A stretch of DNA of 64,000 nucleotides from Microvirga mediterraneensis (GTDB lineage Bacteria; Pseudomonadota; Alphaproteobacteria; Rhizobiales; Beijerinckiaceae): the NCBI RefSeq assembly GCF_013520865.1, contig NZ_JACDXJ010000001.1:2719001-2783000 (forward strand). Reading direction: 5' to 3'. Positions within the stretch are counted from its first letter, which is position 1. Every line of letters begins with the position of its first letter. A program made the translations under genes and the position numbers. Of this stretch, positions 44,417 to 53,458 are shown piece after piece. A model generated the notes under the pieces. The model ran no database searches. It was not told the origin of the DNA and worked only from the letters and a program-made list of their open reading frames with translations.

Positions 44417-45083
44417 GTGAGTTGACCGCGCTTCGTTCACCCTCGGGTTGGTCGGATCGAGCGCCTTCCGCGACGATCTTGAGCATGTCGTCCGGCAGCG
44501 GCCGCTGCAGTTTGAGCGCGACTTCCGCCGGTGCGGTGAGCCAGGTCTTGTACTCCTCTGGACTGGTCAGGATTACCGGCATCGCCTTCGGATGGATTGG
44601 AGCCACGACGCTATTCGGCTCGGAAGTCAAAAACGAGAAGAGCAGATGCTCGCCCTCGACCGGTTCGGCCTTCGTGCCGCGAATACCGGTCCATGGTCGC
44701 CAGATGCCTGCGAAGGCGGCTAATGGGCGATCCTGGCTCAAGGCGAACCAAACGGGGGTCTTGCGTGGTTTGGTATCCTTATACTCGGAGAAGGAGGTCA
44801 GCGGCACTAGGCACCGGTACTGGGGCTTGAGCCAGGCGCGCCAGAACGGTGAGGACACGTTGCGGACATTCGTGACGGGCTGCGTGCCGACCTTCGGCGG
44901 CGGCGGGAAGCCCCAGCGCATCCGGATCAATTCACCCTCACCCTCGTGGAGACGGACAATGGGAGCCATTTGGTCGGGAAAGATCGCGGGCAACGGAGGC
45001 ACGTTGCCCGCACTGTCGCGACTGACCTCGAAGGCCCGTCGCATGGCCTCCTGAGTCGTGTAGGACGAGTACAGGTTACACAT
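44409..45083 (-). CDS. yedK: SRAP-domain protein (YedK/HMCES family)
   Basis: A 224-residue protein that covalently traps abasic sites in single-stranded DNA. The catalytic Cys2 follows Met directly (MCNLYSS). Other active-site residues are visible: Asn in NVRNVSSPFWR, Glu in LVPLTSFSEYKD and His in IHPKAMPVIL. The family is commonly linked to SOS genes. Here it lies 82 bases downstream of dnaE2 on the same strand. Confidence 0.9.
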   Translation of the reverse strand: MCNLYSSYTTQEAMRRAFEVSRDSAGNVPPLPAIFPDQMAPIVRLHEGEGELIRMRWGFPPPPKVGTQPVTNVRNVSSPFWRAWLKPQYRCLVPLTSFSEYKDTKPRKTPVWFALSQDRPLAAFAGIWRPWTGIRGTKAEPVEGEHLLFSFLTSEPNSVVAPIHPKAMPVILTSPEEYKTWLTAPAEVALKLQRPLPDDMLKIVAEGARSDQPEGERSAVNSHA

Positions 45084-45165
45084 ATAGTGCGCTCTCCTTC
45101 GTCGTATGAGCCTTGCGTTTAGGGGAACACCGGCAGGCTCTGTGATTCGCTCCCGTTGAGGGCTG

Positions 45166-48100
45166 TCACCGAAAGTCTCTGACTGAAAGCCGGATCGTCG
45201 GCCTACTCACATGTTCCATTAGATCTTCATCTGGCTGATCTGTCATCTCCCTGGCTCCCGGTCGCAGCCTGTCACGGGTTCCGATCCTGGCTTCGTCGCC
45301 ACGCCCAGGCTGAACCAGGAAAGCTTCATCCCGGTTGCTGAGGCTGCGCAACAGAGGTGACAGGTCCATGAGGTGCTCAGCGATGAGATGCGTTACATCG
45401 CCATCCCGCTGCAGACGGCCCCGACAGGCGATCATGCCCGAGGACAGAATGAGCCGGCGCTGCCTTTCGAAGAGAGAGGACCAGATCACAAGGTTGGCGA
45501 CGTCCGTCTCATCCTCGATGGTCATGAACATTACGCCCTTGGCCGAGCCCGGCTTCTGGCGCACGAGGACCAAGCCAGCGACCGTCACGCGATGACCGTC
45601 TTTGATGCTCCGCAGAGACGAGCAGCGGTGGATCCGGCGCTCCCGCAACTCCTGCCTCAGGAAAGCAAGTGGGTGCTGGCGAAGCGTCAATCCCTTTGCC
45701 CGGTAATCCTCCACGACCTCGCGTCCTTCGGTCATCCGAACGAGCTCAACGCCTGGCTCTTCTCCCTCGGGCCGGATGACCGTGTCCCGTGCATCCGCGG
45801 CGGCAAAGAGCGGCAACGGCTCGTCGGACAAGCCCCGGATCGTCCAGAGAGCGTCTCGTCGGCTGATGCCGATCGAACCGAACGCGTCGGCGTCCGCCAG
45901 GCGCTCCAGAGCCGAGATGGGGATTCCTTCACGCCGCCAAAGATCCTCGATCGAGGTGAACGGGTGCTCGGTCCGGGCCAGCGGGATCAGTGCGCCATCG
46001 GCATTCGCAAGGCCCCGCACTAGGCGCAGCCCAAGACGGACGGCAAAGCGCCTCGGGCTGCGGGTCGGCTCCAGAGTGCAATCCCAGCGCGAATGGTTGA
46101 TATCGACCGGCCGGACCTCCACCCCGTGGTTGCGTGCATCCCGGACGAGTTGTGCCGGAGCATAGAAGCCCATGGGCTGCGCGTTCAGGATGGCACAACA
46201 GAACACGTCCGGGTGATGGCACTTCATCCAGGACGAGGCATAGGCGATCTTGGCAAAGCTCGCTGCATGGCTCTCCGGAAAGCCATAGGAGCCAAAGCCC
46301 TCGAGCTGCTTGAAGGTGCGCTCGGCAAAGGCCGCGTCATAGCCGCGGGCGATCATGCCGCGAACCAGCTTGTCGCGGAACTTGGTGACGCCGGCTGTCA
46401 GCTTGAAGGTCGCCATGGCACGACGAAGCTGATCGGCCTCGGAGGGCGTGAAGCCGGCGCACTCGATGGCGACCCGCATGGCCTGTTCCTGGAAGAGCGG
46501 CACGCCGAGCGTCTTCTCCAGAACGCGTTTGAGTTCAGGGCGTGGATATTCGGGTGTCTCGTAACCCTCTCGGCGGCGCAGGTACGGATGCACCATGTCA
46601 CCCTGAATTGGACCGGGACGCACGATCGCGACCTGGATCACGATGTCGTAGAACTTGTCCGGTTTGATCCGCGGCAGCATCGCCATCTGGGCGCGGCTCT
46701 CGATCTGGAATGTGCCCACCGTGTCAGCCTTCTGGATCATCTGATAGGTTGGGCGATCGTTGAGCGGGATCGTCGACAAGTCGCGGTCCTCACCCTTGTG
46801 TTCGCGCAGCAGATCGAAGGCTCGCCGCATGCACCCCAGCATGCCGAGGCCGAGCACATCGACCTTCATGAACTTCAGGGTATCGATGTCGTTCTTATCC
46901 CACTCGATGACCTGACGGTTCTCCATTGCCGCCGGCTCGATAGGCACGAGATCATCGAGACGATCCTGGGTGAGCACGAACCCGCCCGGATGTTGTGAGA
47001 GATGGCGCGGCGCGCCGATGAGTTCGCGCGCGAGCTCCAACGTCATCCGCAGGCGCGGATCATCGAGATTGAGATTGAGTTCCTTGGCCTCTTTCTCTGA
47101 CACGCCATCATTGCCCCAACCCCAAACAAGTCCCGAGAGACCGGCCGTGACATCTTCGGGCACGCCCAGCACCTTACCGACCTCGCGGACGGCGCCACGG
47201 GCACGGTACGTGGACACAACGGCCGTGAGCGCCGCCCGATGCCGGCCGTAGGTGTCGTAGATCCACTGGATCACCTCCTCCCGCCGCTCGTGCTCGAAGT
47301 CGACGTCGATGTCAGGCGGCTCGCGGCGTTCCTGAGAGACAAAGCGCTCAAACAGAAGGTCGTGCTCGACAGGGTTGATCGATGTGATGCCGAGCACGAA
47401 GCAGACGGCGGAGTTCGCCGCGGAGCCGCGTCCCTGGCACAGGATGCCCCGGCCTTTGGCAAACTGGACAATTGCATTGACAGTCAGGAAGTAGGGCGCA
47501 TAGCCCAACTCTTCGATTAGGTGAAGTTCATGCCGGATCGTCCCGGCGACGCCATCGGGAATGCCGTCGGGGTAGCGGCGATTCGCTCCGTCCCAGGTCA
47601 GCCGCTCCAGTTTCTCCTGCGCTGTCTCTCCGGGTTCCGTCTCGCTCGGATACTGGTAGCGCAACTCGTCCAGAGAGAACGTGCATCGGTCCAGGATTTC
47701 GTGGATGCGCTCAAAGGCTTCTGGATGCCGCTCGAAGAGGCGCCGCATCTCGACCGGCTCCTTGAGGTAGCGGTCGGCATGATGCTCCAGCCGGTAACCC
47801 GCCTCGTCGATGGTGCAGCCTTGTCGAATGCAGGCAACCACGTCCTGCAGGCGTCTGCGCTCGGGGTAATGGTAGAGCACGTCACCCATGGCCACGGTCG
47901 GCACTAGTGCCGCTTGGGCCATCTGTTCGATGTAGTAGAGCCGGAGATGCTCGTTGGGAGCAAAGCGCCGGATCAGGGCCATGTAGGCGCGATCGCCGAA
48001 GGTGGCTCTCAGGCGGACGAGGTTAGCCTTGAGTTCATGACCTGCCTCATCGCCTAGCAGGATGGCGATCATCCCTTCGTTCCAGGCAACCACATCGTCC

Positions 48101-48423
48101 CAGGTCAGGAGACACCTGCCTTTCCCACCACGGCTCTTGCCGATGCTGAGAAGGCGGCACAGGCGGGAGTAGGCGGCGCGGTTGGTCGGATACACAAGTA
48201 GGGACGGTCCGTCTGTGAGGCCGAGCCGGCAGCCGACGACAAGCCGAACTCCGGTTTCCTTCGACGCCTCGTAGGCGCGCACGATCCCGGCCAACGAATT
48301 GCGGTCGACAATGCCGAGTGCGGTGATGCCGAGTTGCTTTGCCTGCGCAAACAGTTCCTGGGGGCTCGAGGCGCCACGGAGAAACGAGAAATGGGTGGTG
48401 ACCTGCAGTTCCGCGTAACTCAT
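45166..48423 (-). CDS. dnaE2: error-prone DNA polymerase DnaE2 (ImuC)
   Basis: A 1085-residue C-family polymerase used for damage-induced mutagenesis together with ImuA and ImuB. It starts with a PHP domain ([20 protein letters not shown]). The catalytic core follows with the Asp pair in [14 protein letters not shown] near 376-389, and a helix-hairpin-helix and OB region toward the end ([20 protein letters not shown]). It lacks a separate proofreading partner in the operon. It starts 16 bases after imuB ends. Confidence 0.93.
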   Translation of the reverse strand: MSYAELQVTTHFSFLRGASSPQELFAQAKQLGITALGIVDRNSLAGIVRAYEASKETGVRLVVGCRLGLTDGPSLLVYPTNRAAYSRLCRLLSIGKSRGGKGRCLLTWDDVVAWNEGMIAILLGDEAGHELKANLVRLRATFGDRAYMALIRRFAPNEHLRLYYIEQMAQAALVPTVAMGDVLYHYPERRRLQDVVACIRQGCTIDEAGYRLEHHADRYLKEPVEMRRLFERHPEAFERIHEILDRCTFSLDELRYQYPSETEPGETAQEKLERLTWDGANRRYPDGIPDGVAGTIRHELHLIEELGYAPYFLTVNAIVQFAKGRGILCQGRGSAANSAVCFVLGITSINPVEHDLLFERFVSQERREPPDIDVDFEHERREEVIQWIYDTYGRHRAALTAVVSTYRARGAVREVGKVLGVPEDVTAGLSGLVWGWGNDGVSEKEAKELNLNLDDPRLRMTLELARELIGAPRHLSQHPGGFVLTQDRLDDLVPIEPAAMENRQVIEWDKNDIDTLKFMKVDVLGLGMLGCMRRAFDLLREHKGEDRDLSTIPLNDRPTYQMIQKADTVGTFQIESRAQMAMLPRIKPDKFYDIVIQVAIVRPGPIQGDMVHPYLRRREGYETPEYPRPELKRVLEKTLGVPLFQEQAMRVAIECAGFTPSEADQLRRAMATFKLTAGVTKFRDKLVRGMIARGYDAAFAERTFKQLEGFGSYGFPESHAASFAKIAYASSWMKCHHPDVFCCAILNAQPMGFYAPAQLVRDARNHGVEVRPVDINHSRWDCTLEPTRSPRRFAVRLGLRLVRGLANADGALIPLARTEHPFTSIEDLWRREGIPISALERLADADAFGSIGISRRDALWTIRGLSDEPLPLFAAADARDTVIRPEGEEPGVELVRMTEGREVVEDYRAKGLTLRQHPLAFLRQELRERRIHRCSSLRSIKDGHRVTVAGLVLVRQKPGSAKGVMFMTIEDETDVANLVIWSSLFERQRRLILSSGMIACRGRLQRDGDVTHLIAEHLMDLSPLLRSLSNRDEAFLVQPGRGDEARIGTRDRLRPGAREMTDQPDEDLMEHVSRPTIRLSVRDFR

Positions 48424-48439
48424 TCGGAAGTTCTTTCAC

Positions 48440-49942
48440 TCACTCGAACAGCCCGTGCAGCCACCAGCGCCCGCCCTGGTCGGCCGGCGCGTCACGGAAG
48501 ATCCAGAACCGCCCGCCCTGGTCCGTCTCGACCCGGTAGTAGTCCCGTGGAGCCGCGCGCTTGTCGCCGTTCCACCACTCAGGCGTAATCCGTTCCGGAC
48601 CATCGGCCTTATGGACTTTGTGACGGAGCCTGCGCCAGATGAAGAAGGCCGGCGGATGATCCGGGAGCAGGGCGGTCGCCACGACCGGCTCTGGCGGATC
48701 AAGCAGCCGCGTTGGCCTCAACAGAGTTTCGGGCCAGACGGAACCGGTGGGTGGCGCAAGAGGCGAGATCTTTCGCGCCATACGCTCCGGCACCAGGGTT
48801 GGGACTGGAGCAATACGATAGACGCGATGGGCGCCCACGCGCGCGCCGAGACGGTCGACGAGCCGGCTGATGTCTGCATCGACGGTGTCGTCCTGGGCGA
48901 TACCAGGAACCTCCGTCTGCTGCTCGACGAGCAGCTCGGTGCGGCTGGCGATGAGAGCCACCTCCTCAATGCCAAAGCCGGGATCGATCGTCGGCAGGCG
49001 CTCGTCGAACAACCTTGCCAGATGAACATGATCCCGCGTTGCTTTCGCCGTTCCTACACGCAGAGAGGCTCCTTTCTCGTCGACCCGGCGGATCACCAGA
49101 TCGAGCCTGCGGATGCCTTCTCCCCGCTGGGTCAGCGTGCGGCAGAGATCCTGGGAGAGCCGGCGCACCACCTGCTTCAGGTCCTCAAGCCGTGCGATCG
49201 GCTCAGCGAAGGTAAGGGTGGCGATCGCCGTTTCGTGTGGGATCAGCGGAGAGATCGGTTCGAAGACATGGCCCATCGCCTGATCGAGCCGTAGCGCGAC
49301 CTCCTTGCCGAACCGCCGCACCATGGGAGCCCGGGGCATGGCGGCCAGTTGGCCGACCCGCTCGATCCCAAGCCGGTGCATGGCGTTCAACGTCTCGGAG
49401 GACAGACGGAGGGCGGCAACGGGAAGGGGAGCCACAGCATCGACGGTACGCCCGGATGGCACGACGCAGCCCTTGCCGTAACGGGCCACGCCCCAGGCCG
49501 CCCCGGGTGCGTCGGCGACAGCCGCCCGCGCAGCGATGCCTCGATCACCGAGACGAGTGGTCAGGTCGGCCAGCAAGGCCTCCTCTCCGCCAAGCAGATG
49601 GTCTGCTCCGGCGATGTCGATCCAAAGACCGTCAGGCGGATCGGGCGCGACCACAGGCGAATAGCGAATGGCCCAGCAGGCGAGTTGCCGCAGCGATGTC
49701 TCATCATCGTCAGGCGTGGCATCACACACATGCAGGTCAGGCACGAGTGCCTGCGCCTGAGCGAGTGGCATACCGATGCGCAATCCTAGACCATCCGCCG
49801 TTGCGTCAACGGCCGCAATCAGGCGGCGGGAACCCGTGGCACTCACGGTCACGAGCGGCTTATCGCGTGGCGGCTCGCCGAACCTGCGCCGGATCCGGTC
49901 GGTCGGCCAGGTCGGCAGGTAAAGCGAGACGACCCTTCGCAT
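48440..49942 (-). CDS. imuB: ImuB, catalytically inactive Y-family polymerase
   Basis: A 500-residue Y-family relative that bridges DnaE2, ImuA and the beta clamp. Where active polymerases have acidic metal ligands it shows RRVVSLYLPTWPTDRIRRRF, so no catalysis is expected. The native start is the ATG at 49942. The IS110 element (49947-51317) is inserted 3 bases upstream of it and has carried off the native ribosome binding site. The frame now continues into the IS end, giving an alternative start at 49984 and a new N-terminus (MEKPLAPRGLSTHA). Expression may therefore be changed. Confidence 0.88.
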   Translation of the reverse strand: MRRVVSLYLPTWPTDRIRRRFGEPPRDKPLVTVSATGSRRLIAAVDATADGLGLRIGMPLAQAQALVPDLHVCDATPDDDETSLRQLACWAIRYSPVVAPDPPDGLWIDIAGADHLLGGEEALLADLTTRLGDRGIAARAAVADAPGAAWGVARYGKGCVVPSGRTVDAVAPLPVAALRLSSETLNAMHRLGIERVGQLAAMPRAPMVRRFGKEVALRLDQAMGHVFEPISPLIPHETAIATLTFAEPIARLEDLKQVVRRLSQDLCRTLTQRGEGIRRLDLVIRRVDEKGASLRVGTAKATRDHVHLARLFDERLPTIDPGFGIEEVALIASRTELLVEQQTEVPGIAQDDTVDADISRLVDRLGARVGAHRVYRIAPVPTLVPERMARKISPLAPPTGSVWPETLLRPTRLLDPPEPVVATALLPDHPPAFFIWRRLRHKVHKADGPERITPEWWNGDKRAAPRDYYRVETDQGGRFWIFRDAPADQGGRWWLHGLFE

Positions 49943-49946
49943 CGCA
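49860..49946 (-). pseudogene. imuA: displaced 3' end of imuA
   Basis: In the frame overlapping the start of imuB, the sequence reads CDAKGRLALPADLADRPD and ends at a stop codon at 49860. This is the usual C-terminal pattern of ImuA, whose gene normally overlaps the imuB start. It continues directly from SWILEA at 51317-51334 if the IS110 element is removed. Confidence 0.75.
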
Positions 49947-49949
49947 TGT

Positions 49950-50194
49950 GTGGACAGCCCTCGGGGCGCAAGTGGTTTTTCCATAATCAGCATCCGGAAC
50001 GAGTGCGTTCATGTGTCCGGCCTGTTCGCGCGATCTGCATGACCGCTGGCCCAGATGGGTTCCGCCGAAAACTCCCCAAACAAGCCTACGGCGTCGCAAT
50101 GCGCCTGTGCGATGCAAGGGGTGCCTTTTCGTCGGCTCGACCGAATGCCATCTCCTGGAAGTGCCCTTTGCGCTCCTATGAGGATGACGAACGG
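49950..50194 (-). ncRNA. candidate bridge RNA region of IS copy 2
   Basis: A 245-base non-coding segment after the transposase stop. Read on the minus strand, GCATCGCA (50115-50108) is the reverse complement of the imuA sequence on one side of the insertion (TGCGATGC, 49946-49939). Downstream, AGGCTTG (50087-50081) equals the imuA sequence on the other side (51322-51316). After a further 65 or so bases, ACACATG (50016-50010) equals the element's own 3' end plus core. Order and spacing match copy 1 closely. Exact RNA ends are unknown. Confidence 0.7.
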
Positions 50195-51211
50195 TCAGGC
50201 AGTACGAGCAGGGTGCCGGTACTCCTCTCCATTCATCATCATGGCCCATGCGATGCGGGCCATCTTGTTCGCCAGGGCGACGGCCGCGAGCTTGCGCGGC
50301 CGTCGCTCCAGCAATGACAACAGCCATGACGTTGCGGCCTTACTGCCGTTTACGGCATGCCTCACAACCGCCATTGCGCCAACCACCAGTAGTTGACGGA
50401 TGCGCTCATGGCCGGCGCGTGAAATACCACCCAGCCTGTGCTTGCCGCCGCTTGAATGCTGCTTTGGTGTCAGCCCGAGCCAGGCCGAGAAGTGACGACC
50501 GGACTTGAATTGCTTGGGATCGACTTGGAGTGCCAATGTGAGCGAAGAAATCGCGCCGATTCCCGGGACCGCCGAGAGCAGTTGAGCCACCGGATGGCTC
50601 TTCTGTTGTGTAACCAGCCGGCGATCAATCTCTTCAAGCTGACTATCAAGATAAGCGATCTGTTTGCCGAGTTGAGCCAGCGCCGTTTTCGCGGTCGGCG
50701 GGACGTCCAGGCTGGCCTCGATCACTTCAAGGAGTTTCTCAACGCGGTGGAGGCCCTTCGCGGCCACGACCCCGAACTCGGCCGCATGACCGCGAAGCGA
50801 GTTGACCAGAGCGGTGCGCTGCTCGACCAAGATCTGCCGGCTATTGAGTTCGATCCCATCTGCCTGCATCTCTGCTGACTTGAGAGGGACAAAGCGCATG
50901 TTCGGCCGTGATGCAGCCTCGCTGATGGCCTCGGCGTCGTTCCGATCGTTCTTGGAACGCTTCACGAACGGCTTCACATATTGCGGAGGGATGAGCTTTA
51001 CCTCATGGCCCATGCTGCTGAGCAGGCGGCCCCAATGGTGCGAGCCGCCGGTCGCTTCCAACACGACAACCGTCGGTGGCAGCTTAGAGAAGAATGTCTG
51101 GAACTGGCTTCGGCTTAGATCTCGCCGGACGACCGGATGCTCGTCATTGTCAACAGCGTGAATTGTAAAGACTGATTTCGACGTATCAACCGCAACCCGC
51201 TTAAATTGCAT
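50195..51211 (-). CDS. IS110/IS1111-family transposase (copy 2)
   Basis: A 338-residue DEDD recombinase. VAVDTSKSVFTIHAVD begins the RuvC-like domain, VVLEATGGSHHWG carries the Glu and KNDRNDAEAISEAAS the Asp pair. The Tnp2 half has VPGIGAISSLTLALQV and RHFSAWLGLTPKQHSSGGKH. The ATG at 51211 has AAGGAAC upstream. Intact in appearance. The non-IS frame of imuA runs on over its first codons. Confidence 0.92.
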   Translation of the reverse strand: MQFKRVAVDTSKSVFTIHAVDNDEHPVVRRDLSRSQFQTFFSKLPPTVVVLEATGGSHHWGRLLSSMGHEVKLIPPQYVKPFVKRSKNDRNDAEAISEAASRPNMRFVPLKSAEMQADGIELNSRQILVEQRTALVNSLRGHAAEFGVVAAKGLHRVEKLLEVIEASLDVPPTAKTALAQLGKQIAYLDSQLEEIDRRLVTQQKSHPVAQLLSAVPGIGAISSLTLALQVDPKQFKSGRHFSAWLGLTPKQHSSGGKHRLGGISRAGHERIRQLLVVGAMAVVRHAVNGSKAATSWLLSLLERRPRKLAAVALANKMARIAWAMMMNGEEYRHPARTA

Positions 51212-51983
51212 GGTGGATGTTCCTTCCTTTGACGAGCTCCTCGTCATTAGTGGCCCCTGATCCTTGTTCTGGGCAAGAATCAGGGACGAGGGACATAAGG
51301 GGCTGTCCACCCCAACAAGCCTCCAGGATCCAGGATCGGGATTCAGCGCCACGGCAGCGCACAAGGTCGACCCGCCAACGGGCCCGGCCGAGACCGGGAG
51401 CCGGCAGGAGTTCGGATTCCACCGGCGCCACGCGCCAGCGGGTGGAGGCGGCGGTCGGGAGCTGCGTCAGGTCCTTCTCGGCAACGGTCCACCAGCGCCG
51501 GAGCAGGAGAGCGGTGACCCCTGAGGCTTCTGCCGCCAGCTGCAGCCGGCGTGAGGCGGTGAGACCGAGCCGGGTGACCTCGCCGACAACAGCCCCAAGG
51601 CCTTTCTCATGAAGGCCCTCTTCGACGAGGGGCAGGACATCACGGTCATGGGAGGTCTCGGCATAGATGACGCGATCCGGATGCAAACCAGCCCGCAGCA
51701 GGCCAGGGGCGAAGAGGTCGCGCCGGGTCAGGCACCAGAGAACCGGTCCCCTGAGCCTGGCGGCGATGCCGGCCGTGAACAGGGTGGCGGCGCCAGCAAA
51801 CTCGGAGGCCAGTCCTGCCTCGATGATCTCGTGCAGGGTGCCGCGAGCCAGGCCATGGTCGGGAAGGTGTTCGTCGATGAGTGGCACGCCGAAGGGAAGG
51901 GGCCTGCGGCGCTGCGATCCACGCTCGAGGTGCGCGATCTGCCGCCGTAACTCCGCGATGGCCTCCGGGGGCTTGGCATGCAT
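51201..51983 (-). CDS. imuA: ImuA, C-terminally altered by IS insertion
   Basis: A RecA-fold, SulA-like accessory protein of the ImuABC mutasome. Residues 1-222 are native: SEFAGAATLFTAGIAARLRG, LWCLTRRDLFAPGLLRAGL and the tail LVRCRGAESRSWILEAC. The IS110 insertion then adds about 38 foreign residues (WGGQPLMSLVPDSCPEQGSG and onward) and removes the native last about 28. The native end is found at 49860-49946. A LexA box lies about 100 bases upstream. Whether the altered protein works is unknown. Confidence 0.85.
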   Translation of the reverse strand: MHAKPPEAIAELRRQIAHLERGSQRRRPLPFGVPLIDEHLPDHGLARGTLHEIIEAGLASEFAGAATLFTAGIAARLRGPVLWCLTRRDLFAPGLLRAGLHPDRVIYAETSHDRDVLPLVEEGLHEKGLGAVVGEVTRLGLTASRRLQLAAEASGVTALLLRRWWTVAEKDLTQLPTAASTRWRVAPVESELLPAPGLGRARWRVDLVRCRGAESRSWILEACWGGQPLMSLVPDSCPEQGSGATNDEELVKGRNIHHAI

Positions 51984-52084
51984 GGGTCCTGCTCATGCGG
52001 GCAAGGCAGCGAGGCTCAAGGGGCGGACGGGCGATGAGGAACTTGGGGACACCGTCATGATCCATGACTCACTGCGACAAAATG

Positions 52085-52099
52085 GAACAAAACATGAAC
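52085..52099 (-). promoter_or_regulatory. LexA (SOS) box upstream of imuA
   Basis: GAAC-AAAACAT-GAAC on the plus strand, which is GTTC-N7-GTTC on the coding strand, an exact match to the alphaproteobacterial LexA box. It lies 102 bases before the imuA start and should put the mutasome operon under DNA damage control. Confidence 0.85.
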
Positions 52100-52237
52100 A
52101 TGCTCCCACGGGCAGAGTCAACGTGAGAGGCCTAACCAAGGGCTGTGGATAACGGGGAGGAACTGTGGCGCGGCCACAGCGAGAGGGGCATGAGCCGACT
52201 CTTCTGATGGGTTGAGGACCTACCGCGGCGCCAAACC

Positions 52238-53386
52238 TCAGAGCGCCAGAGTCAGTTGTGGGCTCTCGTGATCCTCACCCGCCCCGAGCGCCGACAGGGT
52301 AATCCCGAGCAGGCGCACACCCTTCGTCACGGGCAGCAGGGGTTTCAGAAGCTCGACGCATGCGTGTTCCAATGCCGCCTTATTGTCCATCGGGGTTGCA
52401 AAGGATCGGCTGCGGGTGACTAGCTGGAAATCCGCATACTTGACCTTCAACGTGACCGTGCGTCCGCGGACACCTGTTCCCTCGCAGTACCGCCAGACCT
52501 TGTCGATGATCGGCACGAGGCTTTGCTTCATCTCCTCGAAGGCAATCAGATCGCTCGAGAAGGTGTTCTCCGCTCCAACTGACTTGCGGATCCGGTCCGG
52601 TTGCACGGGACGGTGATCCACGCCACGGGAAATCCAATAGTAGTAAGATCCGGCCTTGCCGAACTGCTCCTGCAAGAACGGAAGGGACTGGGATCGCAGG
52701 TCTAGGCCGGTGTGGATCGCCAGCCGGTTCATCTTTGCCGTGGTGGCAGGTCCGATGCCATGGAACTTGCCCACCGGCAGAGCCTCGACGAAGGCAGGAC
52801 CCATCCGGGGTGTGATCACGAAGAGGCCATCCGGCTTGCGGTAGTCCGAAGCGATTTTGGCCAGGAACTTGTTGTAGGACACGCCAGCCGAGGCGGTCAG
52901 GGCCGTCTGCTCACGGATCGTCGCCCGGATTTCCTCTGCGATCTGCGTGGCCGATGTGATGCCTTTGAGGTTCTCGGTGACATCGAGATACGCCTCGTCG
53001 AGCGAGAGCGGCTCGATGAGCGGCGTGTATTCGGCGAAGATCGTGCGGATCTGCTGCGAGATCTCCCGGTACACATCAAACCGTGGTGGCACGAAGATGA
53101 GGTCGGGACACTGACGCCGCGCCATGGTCGAGGCCATGGCGGAGCGGACACCGAACTTGCGGGCCTCGTAACTGGCAGCCGCCACGACGCCCCGCTCACC
53201 TGCTCCACCTACCGCGACGGGTTTGCCGCGAAGTTCCGGATTATCGCGCTGTTCGACGGAGGCAAAGAACGCGTCCATGTCGATGTGAATGATCTTGCGC
53301 TGCTGTCCGGTGAGTGCCGACGGCTCGCTAAACGCGTGAGAGGCTTGCCTCTGAGCTTCTTCCGGGTCGGGGACCGGCCTTACCAT
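52238..53386 (-). CDS. dinB: DNA polymerase IV (DinB)
   Basis: A 382-residue Y-family translesion polymerase. Catalytic motifs are intact: IIHIDMDAFFASVEQRDNPE with the first Asp residues, and LSLDEAYLDVT with the Asp-Glu pair. A helix-hairpin-helix follows (GIGPATTAKMNRLAIHTG) and a little-finger domain. The start at 53386 has GGAGG 10 bases upstream; an ATG at 53440 in the same frame would add 18 residues. It follows the UvrD-like helicase gene on the same strand. Confidence 0.92.
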   Translation of the reverse strand: MVRPVPDPEEAQRQASHAFSEPSALTGQQRKIIHIDMDAFFASVEQRDNPELRGKPVAVGGAGERGVVAAASYEARKFGVRSAMASTMARRQCPDLIFVPPRFDVYREISQQIRTIFAEYTPLIEPLSLDEAYLDVTENLKGITSATQIAEEIRATIREQTALTASAGVSYNKFLAKIASDYRKPDGLFVITPRMGPAFVEALPVGKFHGIGPATTAKMNRLAIHTGLDLRSQSLPFLQEQFGKAGSYYYWISRGVDHRPVQPDRIRKSVGAENTFSSDLIAFEEMKQSLVPIIDKVWRYCEGTGVRGRTVTLKVKYADFQLVTRSRSFATPMDNKAALEHACVELLKPLLPVTKGVRLLGITLSALGAGEDHESPQLTLAL

Positions 53387-53458
53387 TTGGATATGACCTC
53401 CGCTTCGGCTCATTCTTGCCCGAGGTGGCAACGTGAGCATCCATCTCGGCAGCCTTGG

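Larger units (their letters stand above)
49947..51317 (-). mobile_element. IS110-family insertion sequence, IS1111 type, copy 2, within imuA
   Basis: A 1371-base element. Perfect 11-base inverted repeats GTGGACAGCCC lie at 49950-49960 and, inverted, at 51300-51310. They are subterminal: on the transposase 5' side 7 bases lie outside (core TG plus TTGGG), on the 3' side 3 bases (ACA). The core TG is on the minus strand at 51317-51316 and 49946-49945. It has the same architecture as copy 1 but a different transposase and different repeats. Confidence 0.87.

Noticed and set aside
49860..50327. A separate 155-residue minus-strand gene.
   Set aside because: Only its last 28 codons are meaningful, as the displaced end of imuA; the rest lies in the non-coding part of the IS.
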